Shown here piece after piece: positions 9,703 through 19,630 of a DNA stretch of 64,000 nucleotides (its first letter is position 1; each line of letters begins with the position of its first letter). Made by a program: the position numbers and the translations under genes. Source of the stretch: Neoechinorhynchus agilis (Eukaryota > Acanthocephala); assembly GCA_051530055.1 (NCBI GenBank), contig CM121342.1, positions 12,028,001-12,092,000 on the forward strand, read 5' to 3'. The notes beneath the pieces are model-generated. The model searched no databases, was not told the DNA's origin, and worked only from the letters and a program-made list of their open reading frames with translations.

Positions 9703-11394
9703 CTAAAAAGGAATTGGAAACATCATTTTTTTGTCAGGAAGTATCCTCAACTTCAGGGAATAATCTGTCTTGTTTCCCTCGAAAGTATTGGCTCCCTGAA
9801 TGTACATGGCCTCGATAATAACACGCTCAACCTTGTGGTCATTGCGTTCCAACAAATATGCTTCGTTAATATCGATCTTATGGCCCGCATTCAGAGAGTG
9901 GGAAACCAAAGCGGAGTTCATATCCTGTTTCCTCAGTGAATAGCGATGTTCCCTCATCCTCCTCTCAAAGTTATTTGTCTGGCCAATATAGCAGCGATCA
10001 CAATCCGAACAAGGTATTCTATATACCGCACCACTTGGGCCTTCACGAATGCTCGGACAGATCAGGCTATGAAGATCATTCCTTCGTTTGGAATAGAAGA
10101 GCGTGCGTTTGCTCTGGTGGCCTGCCAATAGGACTCTGGATAAACTCTGATAGGAGGAATCATCAATAAACGGCAACTCAAGAAACACACGATCCTTATC
10201 AGATTTCAAAACTGTCGGCCTCCCGTACCTAGCGCTCCTGATCACCTTCTTAACCAGATTCAATGGATAAACCCACCGTCCTGATAAATCCACTATAAAA
10301 TCAAGTTCACGTTCGAGGTCAGTACTCGAGCTGCAATAAGCAAAAGCTCGTTGTGCCAATGATCTAACTCTGGAGATTTTATATTCACGTGGTTGAGAGG
10401 AGATCCATGGTACCATGCCATGTGGAATATCAATTTTCCGATAAACCTTAGTCCTATATCCATCTCCACCAGCACGCTCTATCGCAACATCAAGGTAATT
10501 GAATTTACCGTCAGTCTCGACATCCGTCGACCATTGAATGTGTGGATCTTTAGCGTTGAGGTAGTTCTGCACGTGCATGGAGGCATAGTCAGAAGGTTCA
10601 AGGAGAATAAATGTGTCGTCCACATATCAGACCCATAATGAGATTCCAGAAATTGTAGGTAGGTATTTCTCTTCCCAGTGCCGCATGTATAACTCAGCGA
10701 GCACCGGTGCAAGAGGGCTGCCCATCGCTACACCATTCACCTGATCAAAATCCCTTGCCTCAAATTGGAAGTTCGAAAATTTGGTGCAGATACTCAAGAG
10801 TTTCCTCCAATCAGTGATCGAAAGTTTCCAATTATCATAGGTCCGTAGGATATGTATAGCCAGTTCGATAGCGGTATCTACTGGGATATTTGTGAATAAT
10901 GAAATCACATCAGCCGATACCATGATAGAACGCGAGTCCCACGATGTCTTAAGTCGGCCAATGAAGTCCTTTCCAGAGCATACTACATTTGCACTCCGTT
11001 CCATTCTCTGACGAAGCATCAGAGCCAGTTTCCTAGACAAACTTGTGCAAAATGATGTATGAACCCCAACTATTGGTCTGAACTTAATCAGACATTTGTG
11101 TACCTTGGCCAACAGGTACATTATCGGTGTCCTAGAGTTCACGGACCTAACTGCCTAGTAGTCAGTACTCTCAATTTTATTTTGCTTCATCAGCCTCAGT
11201 AGGAATGCATTGAATTTCTTCTCCCGTTTTTGAGTAGGACAAACATTAAGACGCTTGAACTCACTTCCCATTAATATCTTGAAACCAGCCTCTTGATACT
11301 GTTCACGATTAATAACGCAATATCCATACCCTTTATCAATCTTCACTGGTGCAATGTCTTGGATTCCCTTTAACCATTCTATGCCTCTCTGCAT
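9703..11394 (-). mobile_element. Penelope-like retroelement (RT and GIY-YIG endonuclease)
   Basis: Minus-strand blocks in order: the pre-RT PLE motif VKIDKGYGYCVINREQYQEA (11155-11394); RT with FRPIV, MVSADVISLFTNIPVDTAIE (motif A) and GVAMGSPLAPVLAELYM (motif B) (10627-11142); motif C read as MDDTFILLE with DGKFNYLDVAI (10480-10623); and a GIY-YIG nuclease containing CSDCDRCYIGQTNNFERRMR and EHRYSLRKQ, ending EGNKTDYSLKL (9703-10000). PLEs reverse-transcribe their RNA and integrate with the GIY-YIG nuclease. This copy is broken by a stop near 11155 and a frameshift at about 10620-10630, exactly at the catalytic YxDD segment. Its 5' end is replaced by a piece of another PLE at 11419. Confidence 0.9.
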
Positions 11395-11418
11395 TCTCCT
11401 TGATATGTTGGAATATAA

Positions 11419-11740
11419 TTATCCATTGTGTACCATCTTCGGATACCGTTGCTCTATCAGCATGTCCTGGATTCTGCGGATCTCTTTTTGTTTGCTCCCT
11501 TCCGTCGAGCAAACTCTTAGACATCTCAGGAACAACGCTCTCGCAGCCGACATCTTGTATTGTGTGGACATGTGAGTCCCCCAATCAGATACCCTCCAGC
11601 TGATGCCTTCCTTACGATACAAATCCGTTTCGATGCGCCCCCCCCTTTTTGTCTATTTTCACATCTAGAAATGATGTGCAGTTGTCTCTTTCATAGGTAA
11701 CCTTTATACACCTGACAGTAGCAAACGGGCCTACTCGTCT
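11419..11740 (-). mobile_element. Penelope-like RT C-terminal fragment, second copy
   Basis: Minus-strand: CTSFLDVKIDKKGG (the FLDV motif after RT motif C), IETDLYRKEGISWRVSDW, then SAARALFLRCLRVCSTEG with KEIRRIQDMLIEQRYPK. This is the RT thumb/connection region of a PLE. It ends at 11419 and abuts the N-terminal part of the next copy, giving a head-to-tail partial tandem, an arrangement often seen for Penelope elements. Confidence 0.75.
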
Positions 11741-11827
11741 GACTCTGAAGTTTAATATAGCTCCCATCGGGATCACGAGTGGATATTACGGAAAGCAAAA
11801 AAGTTAGGCTCTCGGATTCCCCCGATA

Positions 11828-12060
11828 ATGGATCAAGAGCTTGACTTTTCATTTTCTACCTATAATGCTTCTAGAGCATTCAATTTACCTACACACCTAA
11901 AGCAAGCTATATTAGAAAAGTGTGTGCACATATTATGCTTCCAAGAGTCAGGCCCTCTTCCCCTCTTTAATCACTCAGCATATGATTCATTTATAATCTC
12001 ACCCTCCGCACCATTACTAACATGTTTTAGTTTTAACTGTAATTATTCTCAAAATGGATT
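11828..12060 (+). mobile_element. Possible LINE apurinic endonuclease N-terminus
   Basis: The ATG-started plus frame contains STYNASRAFNLPTHLKQAIL followed by EKCVHILCFQES, resembling the first strands and the LQE motif of APE-type LINE endonucleases. Only the N-terminal strands are present before low-complexity AGAAGGAG sequence. The match is short and the call tentative. Confidence 0.35.
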
Positions 12061-12209
12061 CAACAGGAGAAGGAGAAGGAGGTTAAGTATGAGGGAGTTG
12101 ATCACTCTGACGCTCAACTTAACTTCCTCTTCACTGATCAACTACAATACAAGAACTGGATAAAGATGATTAACTGTTTGTTTGCGTATGATTGTTGTAT
12201 GTGGCTATG

Positions 12210-12250
12210 ATATATTAATATTAATATTAATATTAATATTAATATTAATA
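12210..12250. repeat. (TTAATA)n microsatellite
   Basis: About seven direct TTAATA/TATTAA hexamers. It forms the 3' boundary of the minus-strand LINE fragment that follows, whose open frame reads into it as alternating Leu-Ile. Confidence 0.95.
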
Positions 12251-13136
12251 GGCTTATTCTTTGTATCAGGAAAATCCTCTCGCGTCGCTCCCCTGTTTCT
12301 GCTGCAAGTCGTCTTCCGAGTTCGGCACAAAAGCTTCGTGCCGAAGATCCCAGCGCCCCTTGTGTCTCCACGCCGAAAGGAAGGAAAATGTAATTTTGTT
12401 TCAGCTCATTGTATTTCTCCACTTTCCTCCTTTCGGCGGCACTCGCTGCTCCTCCCGTCTCCGCTAAAGCATCTTGCCGGTTGGACATGGCGAGTGAGTC
12501 CACGCATGTTGCGTCCCAAATTAGACTCTTCCCTTCTTTCCAAGGGAAAACGGTTATACCGTCGGGACGCTTACCATCCGAGCGACAGAGGTGATTGGGC
12601 TCCAGGATGGTTGGAACGTGGATCGAGTTCAGAGCTCTGTTAATGATCGCGTTGAGCTCTGCGTGCCTTGGGAAACGACCGCTAGATCTCTTGCAGTAGA
12701 GTCCATGTCTCCCGAGCACGTCAACTTTTATTCCACATCGGCACTGGTGTGGGGCACAGGTTGGAAGTCCTAAACGTAGAGCGACGGCTATTCGAACTGT
12801 CTCGTCGTCCAGCAAAGTTCCCAAAGTACCAATTGGCAAACCGTTCAACCATGCGCCTGACTCATTCGAGGAACTGGCCACAAGTCTAGCTTGAGACATC
12901 TCGTCCATCTGGCCTTTTAGTTTGTTGTGAGCCGTCAGGATTAAGGGTTTATCCCAAGCAGATTGTTCGTGCGCGTTGGTTGGAGCTTGTTGCAGACCGG
13001 TCTGCGAGAGCCATGATGTGACTCCCTGTTTCAATAGTTTGCATGGCTTCGGCATTCTGTTTAATAGAATTTCCCCCTGTAATTCCTCCGTCTTGTGCTT
13101 CGAGGATACGAATGCCGGAAGGGCCAAACCAACCAC
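12251..13136 (-). mobile_element. LINE C-terminal domain with restriction-like endonuclease signature
   Basis: An open minus frame of nearly 300 residues. In order it shows GAWLNGLPIGTLGTLLDDET, VRIAVALRLGLPTC, a Cys/His cluster (HQCRCG, then GRHGLYC and RFPRH), EPNHLCRSDGKRPDGITVFP, WKEGKSLIWDATCVD, and the tail YIFLPFGVETQGALG. The order of a CxC..HxxxC..H cluster followed by E...DGKRPDG...WD fits the zinc-knuckle plus PD-(D/E)XK nuclease found at the C-terminus of R2/R4/NeSL-type LINEs; that assignment is inference. The RT is missing (5' truncated). The frame runs directly into (TTAATA)n, so the normal end (AIQRGNAASV in other copies here) is lost. Confidence 0.75.
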
Positions 13137-13194
13137 ACTTCGTAAGCCTAAACCTCCGTATTTGATCGGAAGGGCAGCTTGTTGCCAAGCTTCA

Positions 13195-13332
13195 TCAGTG
13201 ATGGCGCAGTTCGTTACGATTTTCCTGATACAAAGAATAAGCCTCGCAATCCAACGAGGAAATGCGGTCAGCGTCCGGGGGACGATTTAATCATTTTAAA
13301 ATAAATTGATTCAAATTATTAAAAAAAAATAT
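13195..13332 (+). mobile_element. 3' end of the same LINE family, opposite strand
   Basis: Plus strand encodes the normal C-terminus IFLIQRISLAIQRGNAVSVR followed by a stop near 13290 and a short AT-rich tail with nine A. It is tail-to-tail with the minus-strand copy at 12251-13136 and shares the exact string TTTTCCTGATACAAAGAATA with it (12250-12275 on the other strand). The poly(A)-like end abuts the truncated Penelope RT at about 13335. Confidence 0.7.
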
Positions 13333-13334
13333 TT

Positions 13335-14723
13335 AATAGGTAACTGTCCATTGGATATTCGAGTCGTGCGCGTTTAGCATCGTTTGTAGGTCAACTGTGC
13401 TTGGATTTATCGTTGTGATCATGCAGACGTCATCAACACACCTCCACCAGTGTTGGATAACGGGTAGCCTCTCCCGAATATCAGATTCTCATTCGCGCAT
13501 GTAGAGATCAGCCAACACTGGTCTAACGGCGATCCCATAGAAATTCCTTCGACTTGCTCATAGAATCCATCTTCGAACGAGAACCCAGCCTTAGAAGTAC
13601 ACCATTCTAAGAGCACTGTCCACGTTGTTTGATTTAATTTCGGCTCCTTACACTTTTCTGACAATCTTTTAGATGCCATTTTGATTACTCTTTTTAGAGG
13701 CAAGTTTGTAGAGAGCGAAATCACGTCTGCCGTCACAAACCATATCCTGATCGTGCATCTACCTCTTACCATTTTGGAAACTTCAGGTCCATCCTTCACA
13801 TATGAAAACCAGTCATTTGCCAGAGTTTTTCTCAGTTCAATATTTGTCATCTTAGCAAGTACATGGTTGAACGAACTATAGTTAGCAATGATAGGTCTGA
13901 ACTTCAAATCTGGTTTGTGGATATTTGGAAGCAAATGAAAAAATGGACAATTTCCTGTCGACGATCTAGCCTTATTATACCATTTCTCCGTTATTAGGTT
14001 CTTGTTCCATAAATCCTTCAAAAACGTATTGAAAAGCTTCCCTCTTGCGGGTTGTAGTATCTCTGTCCAGCTTTATGAATTTGCTGGTCTCCAACAGCTC
14101 ATATCCGTGACTGCGATATTTCGCGGTGTCGACAACTACTAGACTCCGGCCTTTATCCGCTTTGCAGATCGTGGTATCTTCATCCCTGAGTACCTCATTA
14201 AGGGCTTGGTTCTATCTTTGGTTAGATTACCCAGGTTCTGGTGGTTCGCGTTCAAAGCAACATTATCATATGACGCAGCTGCATTTTGAGCGTTCTCTGG
14301 ACATTTCATCAGTATCATTTCCGTATCGCATCTCACTTGTATTTCATGTATCTTCCTGTATGGTATAAAGTCTGGACCAAGGTTTAATACGCTCATTATA
14401 TTCTCGTTTATCGATTTGGAAGATAAATTTACCACATTCTTTACTGAATCTGTCGGTACCAACTTCACTCCCAAGCGGTTCACTTTCTTAACATTCTTCG
14501 CAAGTTCCCCCAGGGTAGCAGCACGGAAAATTGCGCCTTTGCTAACGGGCATGACGGACTCGGGGTCCTGAGTCAAAACGTAAATTGATGTTGAGCGAGC
14601 GTTTGTTTGTGTTTTAGATGTTGACAACACCTGAAGAGGAGACCGGCGAGTCTCGAAAATTCGATCAAATAAATAGATGCCTGGGTGACAGACGTCACAA
14701 AAACAATCGCGTTTCCAACTCAT
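13335..14723 (-). mobile_element. Penelope-like retroelement, 5' end through RT motif C
   Basis: From 14723 downward: an N-terminal region with VVNLSSKSINENIMSVLNLG followed by PDFIPYRKIHE, a signature that precedes RT in Penelope elements; KADKGRSLVVVD with LLETSKFIKLDRD (about 14030-14160); then RT blocks LPNIHKPDLKFRPIIAN, FVTADVISLSTNLPLKRVIK (motif A) and EGISMGSPL (motif B); and WWRCVDDVCMITT (motif C) around 13420. There are frame breaks near 14140, 14035 and 13450. The copy ends at about 13335 just after motif C, so the rest of RT and the endonuclease are absent. Its 5' 200 bp recur inverted at 9235-9448. Confidence 0.85.
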
Positions 14724-15099
14724 TTTATTGGCCGATACCGAATATCATCGGGTGACACTCACCGCACACAGCTGGCAAATCACTTCCAAATTACACGATT
14801 TTTGACCACTTTAAGATTTTGGTGAGGGTTATTGGCTTACGGAATTACTTCAGATCTGGATTCGAATCGGGATTTCTATTTTCGAATAACTCCTGCTCTT
14901 TGATGGATGGATTTTCCACTGGAAATTCTCGTTTAAATGCCCTCGTCATTCGAATTTCGTTCATTCTATTTAGATCCGGATCGCGACAATGCGGTTTCAT
15001 AATTTCAATCTGTTCTCGTTGCGTGAAATCTCGTTCGAGTAAAATCTAATCTCCATTCCTTGGAAAGATGCGTTAGTCGTAAGATATTTCCTAGATTTC
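14724..15099. other. Spacer between Penelope and LINE pieces
   Basis: No motif recognised. It may hold the 5' untranslated region of the Penelope copy on the minus strand; no boundary repeat was identified. Confidence 0.35.
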
Positions 15100-15317
15100 A
15101 GATTGACGGGAGCGTTCGGCAGCTCGACACTCTCTCTGCTCCAGGATCTCTCAAAGAAATTGAGAGAGGCAACCGGAGACTCAAGAGCAGGCGTATTCCT
15201 TCGACAAAATATCTCGCTAGCAGTACAACGGGGCAATGCTGCCAGCGTGATGGCGACGGTCGAGGAAGGACAAAAGCTGGAATTCGGCAGGAGGTGGTGA
15301 GTGTGGCAACGAATTAA
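15100..15317 (+). mobile_element. 3' end of restriction-endonuclease-type LINE
   Basis: The plus-strand frame GAFGSSTLSLLQDLSKKLRE, then TGDSRAGVFLRQNISLAVQR and GNAASVMATVEEGQ, is the C-terminus of the same LINE family as 12251-13136 and 39012-41180. Only the last 65 residues remain, a typical 5' truncation. Confidence 0.75.
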
Positions 15318-15861
15318 TTTGATTGAAAAACGCTTGGATAAATAGTTGTTTGTGATTATAAATATGCATCTTTTAAATCCCAACTAGAGTACTGCTCTCC
15401 GCCAGCTGTTTCGCTAACAAGCTCTTTCCATGTTGGAATCACATAACTATCGATCGATCGTATGTGTACTCATTGACCTCCTTACCCACAAATTCCAGCA
15501 CAGATAACCGACCCGGTGCTGGTATTGCTAAGATTGCGTTCTGCACGCAGTAGAAAAATTATAAAACTGTTAGTAATTGTAATTTCTCTTAAGATAAAGT
15601 ATAAAACACTTTGAACGTATTGCTATTTAGACTGATGTAATGTTATAATTGTCATGATTCAACAGTACCAGTATTTATTCTTTTAATCGCTCAACAATCA
15701 AAACCCCATAATTCGTATATGCAGGTTCACGCTGATATCGATTACCTGTATTTCAACTGCCGGATCTCAAATTCAAACCATAGCCATACAAGACCCTATC
15801 ATATCATGCCCAGAACGTATCATTAATAGAAAATTAAATATTATATATCATTGTCCTCGGA
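15318..15861. other. Spacer, nothing recognised
   Basis: AT-rich, no supported coding region or element. Confidence 0.4.
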
Positions 15862-16121
15862 GTAAATTTGATTGTACGTTGGCGAATTATGTTCCCGGCG
15901 TTTTCGATACTCATTTATTAATTGCAAAATATTTCACAAGGTTTTCCTTGCCTCTTCAGTCGCTATTGATTGTAAGTTTTTAAATATTCGAGTTCGTGTT
16001 TAAAAACTTACAATCAATAGCGACTGAAGAGGCAAGAAAAATCTTGTGAAATATTTCGCAATTAATAAATGAGTATCGATAACACCGGGGACAGGATTCA
16101 CTAACGTGCAAGAAAATTAAA
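15862..16121. repeat. Long foldback (inverted-repeat) element
   Basis: Two arms of about 120-135 bp face each other with a loop of roughly 20 bp centred near 15990. The inner arm CTTGCCTCTTCAGTCGCTAT, then TGATTGTAAGTTTTTAAA on the left, is matched exactly in reverse complement on the right. Outer parts (GATACTCATTTATTAATTG) match with a few substitutions. No coding capacity. This is the architecture of a foldback MITE. Confidence 0.9.
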
Positions 16122-16952
16122 TGTTTCTTGTTGTTGAAGCAACACCTTATCAATAACAACAACAATTTATTCGGAAAGGCGCACCAAGACTCATCAATTG
16201 AACGTTTACGATAAGTTGCACGCGGCGTTTTTATGGACATTCTCGTTTTCGCGAATGTTTTTCTACCGATACATGCTACTGTTTTTTTTAGAAATATTTT
16301 TGCGCAAATCGAATTTTTCACGGAAACTACGCAAATAAGAATGCATTAAACCCATCGTAAGTAAATGTTTACGAAGTTTGCAAGTAGAAGTCTTTTTAGG
16401 AAATCACAGGTAAATAGCGGATATGTAAGTTTATTTCGTATTTAAATCAGAACATTTAAATTTGTTCGATCAGAACCGAGATTATTTCGTTCGCGATTTT
16501 TAAAGTGATCCGGTTTAACATGTTTTTAAGAGTCAATCAAGACAACGTCCCAGAAAGGAGAGGTCTTGTCAGAAAGATTGCTCCTGAGAAATGAGCCTGA
16601 AGTTGCATGTTGACCTTCTAAAATCGCTATTTTAGCAACTTTGCGTTGTGGGAATTTATTGTCGCAAACTTTTGATAATTTCCGCTTTGATCTCTTTGTG
16701 AATGAAGTAACTATAGTTTCCTAGTAGAGCATTTGCTTGCGCTTTTCGAACATCGTGATAAAAGTTCTTATCCGAAATAATAGGCATGTTCTAGAAACGA
16801 GATGTATCGATGTTTTGAAAGACTTGCCCGTGTACGTTGATCGATTTGATAACATTGCAGCTAAATGTACAATATTTGCTGCCTTTGCCGAATGGATAAA
16901 AGTGAGCCCGTAGATCACTTGAAGGTATCTTCTTTTGTGACTCCTCTGATCA
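16122..16952. other. Non-coding flank upstream of the Cys/Pro-repeat gene
   Basis: No supported gene on either strand. The last few hundred bases would contain the promoter of the gene at 16953; I could not identify a specific element. Confidence 0.4.
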
Positions 16953-17633
16953 ATGGCGTTCGTTCACTTACTTCTCGCGCTCTTCGTTACATCAAAAACG
17001 TTTTCTGCGATGGAAATTTCTGACTTAATGCAGAATGGCGATGAACCAAACGCAACAATTATTGAAGAGAGAGGCTGCGGAAGTTTCATCTGCCCAAAAC
17101 TTCTTTGTTGTTCAGTCCCAAGAATAATCTACACGACAACATGTCCACCAACCTGCCAACCACCTTGCAGACCACACTGCCCACCACCTTGCCCACCAAC
17201 CTGCAAATCATACTGCCCACAACCTTGTCCACCAACCTGCCAACCACCTTGCAGACCACCTTGCCCACCACCTTGCCAACCAACCTGCCCACCACCCCAC
17301 CACCCCTCCACCACCACCTGCCCACCAACCTGCCCACCAACCTGCCAACCACCTTGCAGACCACACTGCCCACCAACCTGCAAACCACACTACCCACCAA
17401 CCTGCCCACCAACCTGCCAACCACCTTGCAGACCACACTGCCCACCACCTTGCCCACCAACCTGCAAACCACACTGCCCACCAACCTGCCCACCAACATG
17501 CCCACCAGTATGTCAAAGTGCGTACCCAGCTCCATGTCAACAATGCCACGATGTTATGGATCAAGGATGCAACATTCCGGCACATTGCAAGTACCAGAAT
17601 GTTTGCCCACCAAAGGATATTGGTTGCTGCTAG
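16953..17633 (+). CDS. Secreted Cys/Pro-repeat protein
   Basis: An intact 226-residue frame starting at ATG 16953. Residues 1-19 ([19 protein letters not shown]) form a classic signal peptide, followed by an acidic spacer (about 20-50) and then about 130 residues of four- to five-residue units [17 protein letters not shown] and CKPHC with almost no other side chains. The C-terminal 40 residues are a non-repeat Cys-rich tail ([20 protein letters not shown] ... CPPKDIGCC). Cysteines at nearly every fourth position suggest a heavily disulfide-linked extracellular material such as cuticle, eggshell or tube, but that is inference. No family recognised. A canonical AATAAA lies 84 bp after the stop. 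A truncated, frameshifted copy of the tail is at 18925. Confidence 0.75.
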   Translation: MAFVHLLLALFVTSKTFSAMEISDLMQNGDEPNATIIEERGCGSFICPKLLCCSVPRIIYTTTCPPTCQPPCRPHCPPPCPPTCKSYCPQPCPPTCQPPCRPPCPPPCQPTCPPPHHPSTTTCPPTCPPTCQPPCRPHCPPTCKPHYPPTCPPTCQPPCRPHCPPPCPPTCKPHCPPTCPPTCPPVCQSAYPAPCQQCHDVMDQGCNIPAHCKYQNVCPPKDIGCC

Positions 17634-17716
17634 AAATGGTAAAATTTGTAGCCATTTCATAGAACAATTAGATAGATGGCAAAATCGTAGAATGCCACAC
17701 TTAGATGTTAGAACGC

Positions 17717-17722
17717 AATAAA
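17717..17722 (+). terminator. Polyadenylation signal AATAAA
   Basis: AATAAA 84 bp downstream of the stop codon of the Cys/Pro-repeat gene. The same signal is kept in the duplicate near 19194. Confidence 0.6.
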
Positions 17723-17784
17723 TATTCCATTTAATTCTTTTATTGTCTGAACTTCGGGGTTTAATCATCGTAAAGTAGTGTTTT

Positions 17785-18539
17785 TGGTATTATTAGATAA
17801 TTATTTTGTTATTAATTTCCAAAAGTCCCGATGGGAACGGAGGAATATCTTATAAAAACAGATCGCTGCCCGGGGTCCTTTGATCGTGCGCCATTTTCCA
17901 ACTTCGGTTAAAAATTCTGCGCTGCTGTTCCGATGGCGCCAATTGTCTCAGTGGCGAGATGTTGGAAAATGAGGAGCGACGTATATATGTATTTATACTT
18001 CTCCATTTTCGCCACTTCACGGCCTACAACTTGCTTTTAGCAATCGTTTTAAGGCAGCCGAAATACTGGGCGACGGCCGCTTTTCAGACGAACTTGCATG
18101 TCGCCGGAATTGAGCAAGCTACGAATAAGCGTAGTGCCGAAGCGAGACTAAAGGAACGGTCATCCATTTTAGTACCAATCGACGGGCTTGAGGAAGCGTA
18201 AAGGAAACTACGGGACCCTTTAGTTGCAGCCACGAATAGGCGTGCTCGTTCTTTGTGGTCGACACAAGAATCAATGAGGTTTCGAAAATGCTTCTGAAAC
18301 CCAGAGTCTGATCAACGTTTTTGTATTGATGTATCCATTGAGACAAACATTTCCAGTTCTTTACTACTTTTTCTCTTGCGATTCGGTAAGATTTATCGTT
18401 AATTCCCCATTCTGAGATTGCTATTTCTGTCGCGCGCAGAACACGAAAATCTCCCTAGTGAACTGGGAAAGAAGTTTGTCGCTAAGCCGAGTCAGAAACT
18501 TTAACCACCAGGATTCCGGTCATTACGCGACAGATATCT
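17785..18539. other. Spacer, possibly decayed retroelement
   Basis: No clear gene. Minus-strand frames contain stops throughout. The right part may be downstream sequence of the RT relic that follows. Confidence 0.35.
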
Positions 18540-18910
18540 TCGTCAAATTCGCCAACTCATTTTTCGGACCCTAGGGGAAATCATAGTGAGGCGCATTTTT
18601 TGTGAAGTCGTCTAGATTCAAAATAACGAGCGGCGGTGATAGACTATGGTTAGCTCGTTAATGTTGAGTGCCACAGAAGAGCACCGAGTTGATCGTTTTG
18701 CTGAGCACCAGCTCGAGAGGTTTTCACAATGTCGCCAAATATAAAGTAGCTGTTTTAATACATCGCAACGAGTGTTAATAAGCTCGGGAACTCCTATTCA
18801 ATGCAGCTAATGAATGCATGACGACTAATCGAATTAAAGGCTTTCGTGAGATCTATCTTAACTATGACAAAAAGAACACCAAAGACCATGTTCAGTAAAA
18901 CAAATTTCAG
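18540..18910 (-). mobile_element. LINE reverse transcriptase relic
   Basis: Minus-strand translation shows VKIDLTKAFNSISRHAFISC (RT motif A, aspartate kept), then GAQQNDQLGALLW in place of the usual GVQQGDPLGPLL (motif B) and ILNLDDFT (motif C, xLDD). The three motifs are in order and correctly spaced but separated by stops. The QQGDPLGPLL-like motif B fits the restriction-endonuclease-type LINE family also seen at 39012-41180. It lies directly upstream of, and opposite to, the duplicated Cys/Pro-repeat tail. Confidence 0.6.
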
Positions 18911-18924
18911 CACGTTGAAAAAAC

Positions 18925-19245
18925 ACCTTACACCACCTTGCCCACTAACGTGCCAACAATACTACCCACCAACATGCCCACCAGTATGTCAAAGTGCGTA
19001 CCCAGCTCCATGTCAACAATGCCACGATGTTATGGATCAAGGATGCAACATTCCGGCACATTGCAAGTACCAGAATGTTTGCCCCCCAAGGATATTGGTT
19101 GCTGCTAGAAATGGTAAAATTTGTAGCCATTTCATAGAACAATTAGATAGATGGCAAGATCGTAGAATGCCACACTTAGATGTTAGAACGCAATAAATAT
19201 TCCATTTAATTCTTTTATTGTCTGAACTTCGTGGTTTAATCATAA
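18925..19245 (+). pseudogene. Truncated duplicate of the Cys/Pro-repeat gene 3' end
   Basis: Matches 17490-17780 almost base for base: last repeat units, Cys-rich tail, 3' UTR and AATAAA. The signal peptide and most repeats are missing. A net one-base loss in the CCCCCCAAGG stretch at about 19081-19090 (intact gene: CCCACCAAAGG) shifts the frame, so the final DIGCC is replaced by [12 protein letters not shown]. It is therefore a non-functional partial duplicate, though recent, since the UTR is nearly unchanged. Confidence 0.85.
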
Positions 19246-19301
19246 TTGTAAAAGTTGTGTTTACGACAAAGAACGACTCGTCGACTTTTCTTAAACAATA
19301 A

Positions 19302-19630
19302 ATAGGTTTACATACCTGGATGCCTACCCGTTACCGAAAATTGAAGCCATAGTTAATGATACCGCAAAGAATACAGTGTTTAGTCAAATTGACTTGAAGG
19401 ATGCATACAATCAAGTTCCGATAGACGCCAAAGAGAGAAATTATACGTCCTTCGACGCTTGCGGAAGACTATACCGATTCAAGAAAATTCCCATGGGAGT
19501 CACGAATGGCGTGGCCGTGTTCCAACGCTTTATGAATCACATCATCGAAGAAAATAAACTCGCAAATACTTATTCGCATTTGGATGATGTAGTCATATGT
19601 GGGAAGACCCAACAAGAACACGAGCCCTGA
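19302..19630 (+). mobile_element. Gypsy-type LTR retrotransposon RT fragment
   Basis: The plus frame reads AYPLPKIEAIV, FSQIDLKDAYNQVPI (motif A), YRFKKIPMGVTNGVAVFQRF (motif B) and SHLDDVVICGKT (motif C, normally YLDDV). This order and spelling are typical of Ty3/gypsy RT. Only the fingers and palm are present, and the frame ends at TGA 19628. A jockey-like LINE begins immediately after, so the gypsy copy was cut at that junction. Confidence 0.85.

Noticed and set aside
12182-12643. 153-codon plus-strand frame
   Set aside because: Antisense shadow of the LINE C-terminal domain and of the (TTAATA)n microsatellite.
17105-17662. Alternative 185-codon plus frame and 149- to 186-codon minus frames over the Cys/Pro gene
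   Set aside because: They arise because the CCACC/CTGC repeat unit lacks stops in several frames. Only the 16953 frame has a signal peptide and a conserved non-repeat tail.
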